Assembly: GCA_019638775.1 (NCBI GenBank)
Contig: JAHBTD010000003.1
Coordinates: forward strand, 1-64,000
Direction: 5' to 3'
Origin: Fimbriimonadaceae bacterium
Lineage (GTDB): Bacteria > Armatimonadota > Fimbriimonadia > Fimbriimonadales > Fimbriimonadaceae
Length of the DNA stretch: 64,000 nucleotides
Of this stretch, positions 60,789 to 64,000 are shown piece after piece (the stretch's first letter is position 1; each line of letters opens with the position of its first letter). The position numbers were made by a program, and so were the translations under genes. The notes beneath the pieces were generated by a model, which saw nothing but the letters and a program-made list of their open reading frames with translations, was not told where the DNA came from and searched no databases.

Positions 60789-61531
60789 TCTTCGCTCATC
60801 ATCTCTTCAGGGATGTCCACATTGATATACGTCTCTTTGACGTCGTCAAGCTCGTCTAACATGTCCAGCAGCTTCAGCAGTTTAGGCCAATCGTCATCGG
60901 CAGGTGTTGCTTTGTTTGTTGCGATGTAGGTTAGCCCAACTTCGTTGGTCTTAATGCCTGCATTTTCAAGCGCATCGTTGGTGGAGTGCAGATTCTCAAT
61001 GGCAGTGCGGACCAGAAAATTGCCTTCGTCGTCCTTTTCAACGTCGTCGGCTCCCGCATCGATGGCGGTCAGAGTGAACTCCTCTTCATCCAATCCTTCT
61101 GCGGCTACGCTGATTTCGCCGACGTGGTTAAACTGCCAACTCACCGACCCATTCTCAGCCAGGTTTCCACCGTGTTTGCTAAATGCGTGGCGCAGTTCGG
61201 GGACGGTGCGGTTCTTGTTTTCGGTATAGCATTCGATCATGATTGCTACGCCGCCGGGCCCATAGCCCTCATATGTCATCTCTTCGTAGTTCTCGCCCTC
61301 GACCGCACCGGTGCCCTTGTCGATCGCCCGTTGAATGTTGTCATTGGGGACTGCGTTCTCTCGTGCCTTTTGGATCGCGACTCGGAGTCGGGGATTCGTG
61401 CCCGGGTCACCTCCGCCCATTCGTGCAGCAACAATGATCTCTCGCCCCAGCTTCGTGAACATCTTGCCGCGAATTGCGTCCTGCTTGCCCTTGCGAAGTC
61501 GGATGTTTTTCCATTTGGAATGTCCGGCCAT
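60785..61531 (-). CDS. yebC: YebC/PmpR transcriptional regulator
   Basis: A 248-residue YebC family protein: MAGHSKWKNIRLRKGKQDAIRGK, FTKLGREIIVAARMGGGDP, NVPNDNIQRAIDKGTG and the central GYGPGGVAIMIECYTENKNRT are all hallmarks. Family members have been described as DNA-binding regulators and as translation factors for proline stretches; which applies here cannot be read. The gene starts the operon; CAAAAT lies six bases before the ATG, so it is probably leaderless. Confidence 0.95.
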   Translation of the reverse strand: MAGHSKWKNIRLRKGKQDAIRGKMFTKLGREIIVAARMGGGDPGTNPRLRVAIQKARENAVPNDNIQRAIDKGTGAVEGENYEEMTYEGYGPGGVAIMIECYTENKNRTVPELRHAFSKHGGNLAENGSVSWQFNHVGEISVAAEGLDEEEFTLTAIDAGADDVEKDDEGNFLVRTAIENLHSTNDALENAGIKTNEVGLTYIATNKATPADDDWPKLLKLLDMLDELDDVKETYINVDIPEEMMSED

Positions 61532-61537
61532 GCGGCT

Positions 61538-61543
61538 ATTTTG
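61538..61543 (-). promoter_or_regulatory. -10 box CAAAAT, probable leaderless start of yebC
   Basis: On the minus strand CAAAAT, six bases (AGCCGC), then ATG 61531. Confidence 0.45.
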
Positions 61544-61669
61544 GCATGAAGAAGTTCAATGAGAGGCATCGAAGGCATGTTGGACTCACAGCAAACTCTT
61601 GAACTTCAAATCTTAGGCCATGGGGATTATTTGGGGGAAACTGAATCATACTTAATATGTTGTCATGTG

Positions 61670-61675
61670 TATACT
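61670..61675 (+). promoter_or_regulatory. -10 box TATACT of the methyltransferase gene
   Basis: TGTGTATACT forms an extended -10 (TG-n-TATACT), 35 bases before ATG 61711. Unlike several other promoters here this gives an ordinary leader of about 28 bases. No strong -35 seen. Confidence 0.5.
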
Positions 61676-61710
61676 AAATCCAAATCCATTTCTGGTTCGT
61701 CAGTAAGTTC

Positions 61711-62643
61711 ATGCAGGTCAGCCCATTTTTCGATTCCGAAGCATCCGTCTCCCTATTCAAGGGTGATTGTTTGGACCTGCTGAAAGACATTCCTGACGAG
61801 GCTGCCCAGCTCATTGTCACCTCTCCTCCTTACAACCTGGGCAAGCCTTATGAAAGCCGCCTTGATTTGTCGGAATATGTGAGTCAACAGAAGAAGGTGA
61901 TTACAGAGTGCGTTCGCACGCTGCATCGTTCGGGGAGTATCTGCTGGCAAGTGGGGAATTACGTTGACAAAGGCGAAATCGTTCCACTCGACATTGCCCT
62001 GTATCCTGTTTTTGAATCACTTGGGCTCCAGCTTCGCAACAGGATTGTCTGGCATTTTGGGCATGGGTTGCATGCAACAAAACGCTTTTCAGGCCGTTAT
62101 GAGGTCATTCTTTGGTTCACACGCAGCCCAGACTACTACTTCGATCTGGATCCTATCCGTGTGCCCCAGAAGTATCCAAACAAGAAGGCGTTCAAAGGTG
62201 ACAAAGCTGGACAATTATCCTGCAATCCTCTTGGTAAGAATCCATCAGATGTTTGGGATGTTCCCAATGTAAAGTCGAACCATATTGAAAAGACGATCCA
62301 CCCTTGTCAGTTTCCAGTTGAGTTGATTGAGCGACTGGTTCTATCCATGACTCGCCCTGGCGATCTCGTCATCGATCCGTTCATGGGCGTGGCATCAACA
62401 GCTATTGCTGCGTTGATTCACGGTAGGCGTGCTGCAGGAGCAGAGATCATGGATGACTATTACCAAGAGGCGCTGGATAGGCTAAAACAAGCTCATAACG
62501 GACTCCTGAAAATTCGCCCCATGGAACGCCCGGTTCATAACCCTAATGGAACGACTAGCTATGTCCCACCGAAGCTTGTCCAGATTGCAGATAGTCCACA
62601 GTCTCGATTGTTTGAACGTGTTAAACCGTATGGGGTTGACTGA
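61711..62643 (+). CDS. DNA N4-cytosine/N6-adenine methyltransferase of a BstYI-like system
   Basis: A 310-residue beta-class amino-methyltransferase. The catalytic motif IV is VTSPPYN (Ser38-Pro-Pro-Tyr41); SPPY rather than DPPY suggests N4-cytosine methylation. The AdoMet motif I is VIDPFMGVAST near residue 224. The middle carries the target recognition part (YFDLDPIRVPQKY, then NPLGKNPSDVWDVPNV). The stop overlaps the endonuclease start by one base (TGATG). With it the gene protects the same site, expected RGATCY, by homology only. AT-richer than neighbours. The TGTGTATACT box lies upstream. Confidence 0.9.
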   Translation: MQVSPFFDSEASVSLFKGDCLDLLKDIPDEAAQLIVTSPPYNLGKPYESRLDLSEYVSQQKKVITECVRTLHRSGSICWQVGNYVDKGEIVPLDIALYPVFESLGLQLRNRIVWHFGHGLHATKRFSGRYEVILWFTRSPDYYFDLDPIRVPQKYPNKKAFKGDKAGQLSCNPLGKNPSDVWDVPNVKSNHIEKTIHPCQFPVELIERLVLSMTRPGDLVIDPFMGVASTAIAALIHGRRAAGAEIMDDYYQEALDRLKQAHNGLLKIRPMERPVHNPNGTTSYVPPKLVQIADSPQSRLFERVKPYGVD

Positions 62644-63254
62644 TGCGCGTCGTTCAATACTATTCGCATCTGAATGGGTATGAGCACATAGTTGTTCACA
62701 AGCCGCATCTCTGGGAGGAGATTGAGAGAGTCATTTCTCTTGTTGATGCTCATTCATTACGGACGAAGATAAGCAACGAAAAAGGAATGGTTGGCAAGGC
62801 TCTTTTTGACCCTAAGGCAATGAATTCTGAATTCAAGAGGTTGCTTGTCGAACGTCAGTGGCGTGAGTCTAGGACTAGCTATTTTGTGACGTCCGATCAT
62901 GTTCTGATTCGGCAGACAATGACGATGTCAAAAGAAGAACAGAAGCGGGAGATTGAGAGAGCCGGCCTTAATCCAATCTATTCATACAATCAGACTGACT
63001 TCGTGAAAGAGCGTGTTGAGATTGAGGTTCAGTTTGGAAAGTATTTTTCGGTTGCCTATGACCTCTTTGTAAAGCACATGGCGTTTTTCATTGGAGACGT
63101 GATTGATGTTGGCGTAGAAATTGTCCCAATGAAAGAGTTGCAAGTCGAGATGTCTTCTGGTGTTCCCTATTACGAGGGCGAGCTTTACAACCTCCTACGG
63201 CAAGGACGATCCACGCCAGCCGTCCCTCTGGTCATGATCGGCATTGCCCCGTGA
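62643..63254 (+). CDS. Type II restriction endonuclease, BstYI/BglII family
   Basis: A 203-residue nuclease strongly resembling R.BstYI as I remember it, over the full length: it starts MRVVQYYSHLNGYEHI and ends VPLVMIGIAP. The catalytic segment is QTDFVKERVEIEVQFGKY with D119, E128 and Q130 (D...E-x-Q, as in BglII-family enzymes). The core VAYDLFVKHMAFF and SSGVPYYEGELYNLLRQGR is closely conserved. BstYI cuts R^GATCY; that specificity is inferred here. The ATG overlaps the methyltransferase stop. Low-GC codon use and the insertion before polA suggest transfer. Confidence 0.93.
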   Translation: MRVVQYYSHLNGYEHIVVHKPHLWEEIERVISLVDAHSLRTKISNEKGMVGKALFDPKAMNSEFKRLLVERQWRESRTSYFVTSDHVLIRQTMTMSKEEQKREIERAGLNPIYSYNQTDFVKERVEIEVQFGKYFSVAYDLFVKHMAFFIGDVIDVGVEIVPMKELQVEMSSGVPYYEGELYNLLRQGRSTPAVPLVMIGIAP

Positions 63255-63276
63255 CGGTGCTTGTGCGATACGTGGT

Positions 63277-63282
63277 ACCTTC
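63277..63282 (+). promoter_or_regulatory. Weak -10 box TACCTT before polA
   Basis: TACCTT, seven bases (CACTCGC), then ATG 63290. A leaderless start is possible, but the box is only a partial match. Confidence 0.3.
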
Positions 63283-63289
63283 ACTCGCA

Positions 63290-64000
63290 TGAGCCGACAC
63301 AGGCTGATCATCATCGACGGCTATAGCCTGCTCTTCCGGGCGTTCTATTCCACCCGTTTCATGAGCACGACCGACGGGCGCCCCACAAACGCGCTCTACG
63401 GCTTCACGGGAATGATCTTTTCGATCCTGGAGCGCGAGAAGCCCGACGCGCTTGTTCTTGCGTTGGACGGCCCTGGAAAGACATTCCGGCACGCCGAATA
63501 CGCCGAGTACAAAGGCACCCGCAAAGAGCCCGAACCCGAGCTTGTGCAGCAATTTCCGTGGGCACGTGATCTGTTGGACGCCCTTGGCATACCCGCGATC
63601 GAAGTCCCGGGCTACGAGGCGGATGACATCGTCGGCACGATAAGCAAAGAGGCCGAATCGAAGGGTTACGACACATACATCGTGACGGGCGACAACGATC
63701 AACTGCAGCTTGTGGATGAATATGTAAACGTGCTCACGACGAAGGTGGGTGTCTCCGACCTGCTCGTTTACACGCCGGAGAAGGTCCTCGAAAAGTTTGG
63801 CGTTCCCCCGATCAATGTGCCCGACTGGAAGGCGATTGTGGGTGACAGCTCCGACAACATCCCAGGCGTTCCAGGAATTGGCGAGAAGGGCGCGACCTAC
63901 CTATTGCAAAAGTATCAGACCATCGAGAACCTGCTCGAAAATCTCGATGAGGTCGAAGAGAAATACCGCAAGAAGATTTTGCCTGTGATTGAGCAAGTGC
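63290..64000 (+). CDS. polA: DNA polymerase I, N-terminal part (runs off window)
   Basis: The open frame starts MSRHRLIIIDGYSLLFRAFY and runs past the window end, so only the first 237 residues are seen. They are the 5'-to-3' exonuclease domain: LALDGPGKTFRHAEYAEYKG, then GYEADDIVGT, VTGDNDQLQLV and VGDSSDNIPGVPGIGEKGA carry the metal-binding acidic residues and the helix-hairpin-helix. Whether the 3'-5' exonuclease and polymerase parts follow cannot be seen. The upstream TACCTT lies seven bases before the ATG. Confidence 0.95.

Overview
The window is a dense bacterial chromosome segment of moderately high GC, with few gaps. A type IV prepilin-like protein at 46230-46943 carries the N-terminus followed by ARAKDKAKQIACLSNMKQL that is common in Armatimonadota (Fimbriimonadia) and Planctomycetes. 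A Tat-exported phosphatase, many Gfo/Idh/MocA, GH20 and GH172 carbohydrate genes, a peptidoglycan-binding MotB/OmpA set and several apparently leaderless promoters fit a Fimbriimonas-like, motile, diderm heterotroph. This assignment is inference from gene style; no rRNA, tRNA or CRISPR array was found.

Layout: 0-4.3 kb holds small exported or unknown proteins, a sugar-isomerase-like TIM barrel, an orphan DUF433 protein, a GNAT and a CHMI-like isomerase. 4.4-13.6 kb has a membrane GAF sensor with a decayed GGDEF domain, alkaline phosphatase, an 11-Asp-box BNR propeller protein, a TlpA thioredoxin and an oxidoreductase. 13.6-19.4 kb is accessory: a DUF559 nuclease gene bracketed by a perfect 43-bp inverted repeat, a tandem pair of unknown paralogues, and a GH20 hexosaminidase with PA14. 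19.4-28 kb has an OPT transporter, two tandem chemoreceptors, an S41 peptidase and spermidine synthase. 28.3-33.2 kb is a five-gene operon: a membrane-anchored substrate-binding domain fused to OmpA, an ABC permease and ATPase, and two coiled-coil proteins of unknown function. 33.2-38.5 kb has an oxidoreductase, a repeat-rich gap, GH172, two related membrane-anchored proteins and threonine synthase.

38.5-40.2 kb is the most striking locus: a retron-type reverse transcriptase (NAxxH, YADD and VTG motifs) fused to a PD-(D/E)xK nuclease domain, preceded by a roughly 130-nt region that can fold with an a1/a2-like closing stem. It looks like a retron whose effector is a fused Mrr-like nuclease. 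It lies between thrC and ruvC.

40-50 kb is mostly core: ruvC, mutL, motAB, hutH, prepilin, esterase, ribBA and an isolated rplK. 49.7-56.8 kb has an M28 peptidase, an orphan OppD-type ATPase, an orphan NarL-type regulator, two miniature DUF1559-like proteins, a beta-lactamase-family protein and a HIT protein. 56.9-61.5 kb has rfbB-rfbC, divergent gmhA, and an overlapping yebC-rhomboid-DUF374 operon. 61.7-63.3 kb is a BstYI-like restriction-modification pair inserted before polA, which runs off the end.

Short tandem repeats with a 7-nt period (GATTGCA, GATTTTG, CGACTCA and GAGTCGT families), a 9-nt period and an 8-10-nt period recur in the gaps. They often begin at or inside stop codons, and one tract forms the whole motA-motB spacer.
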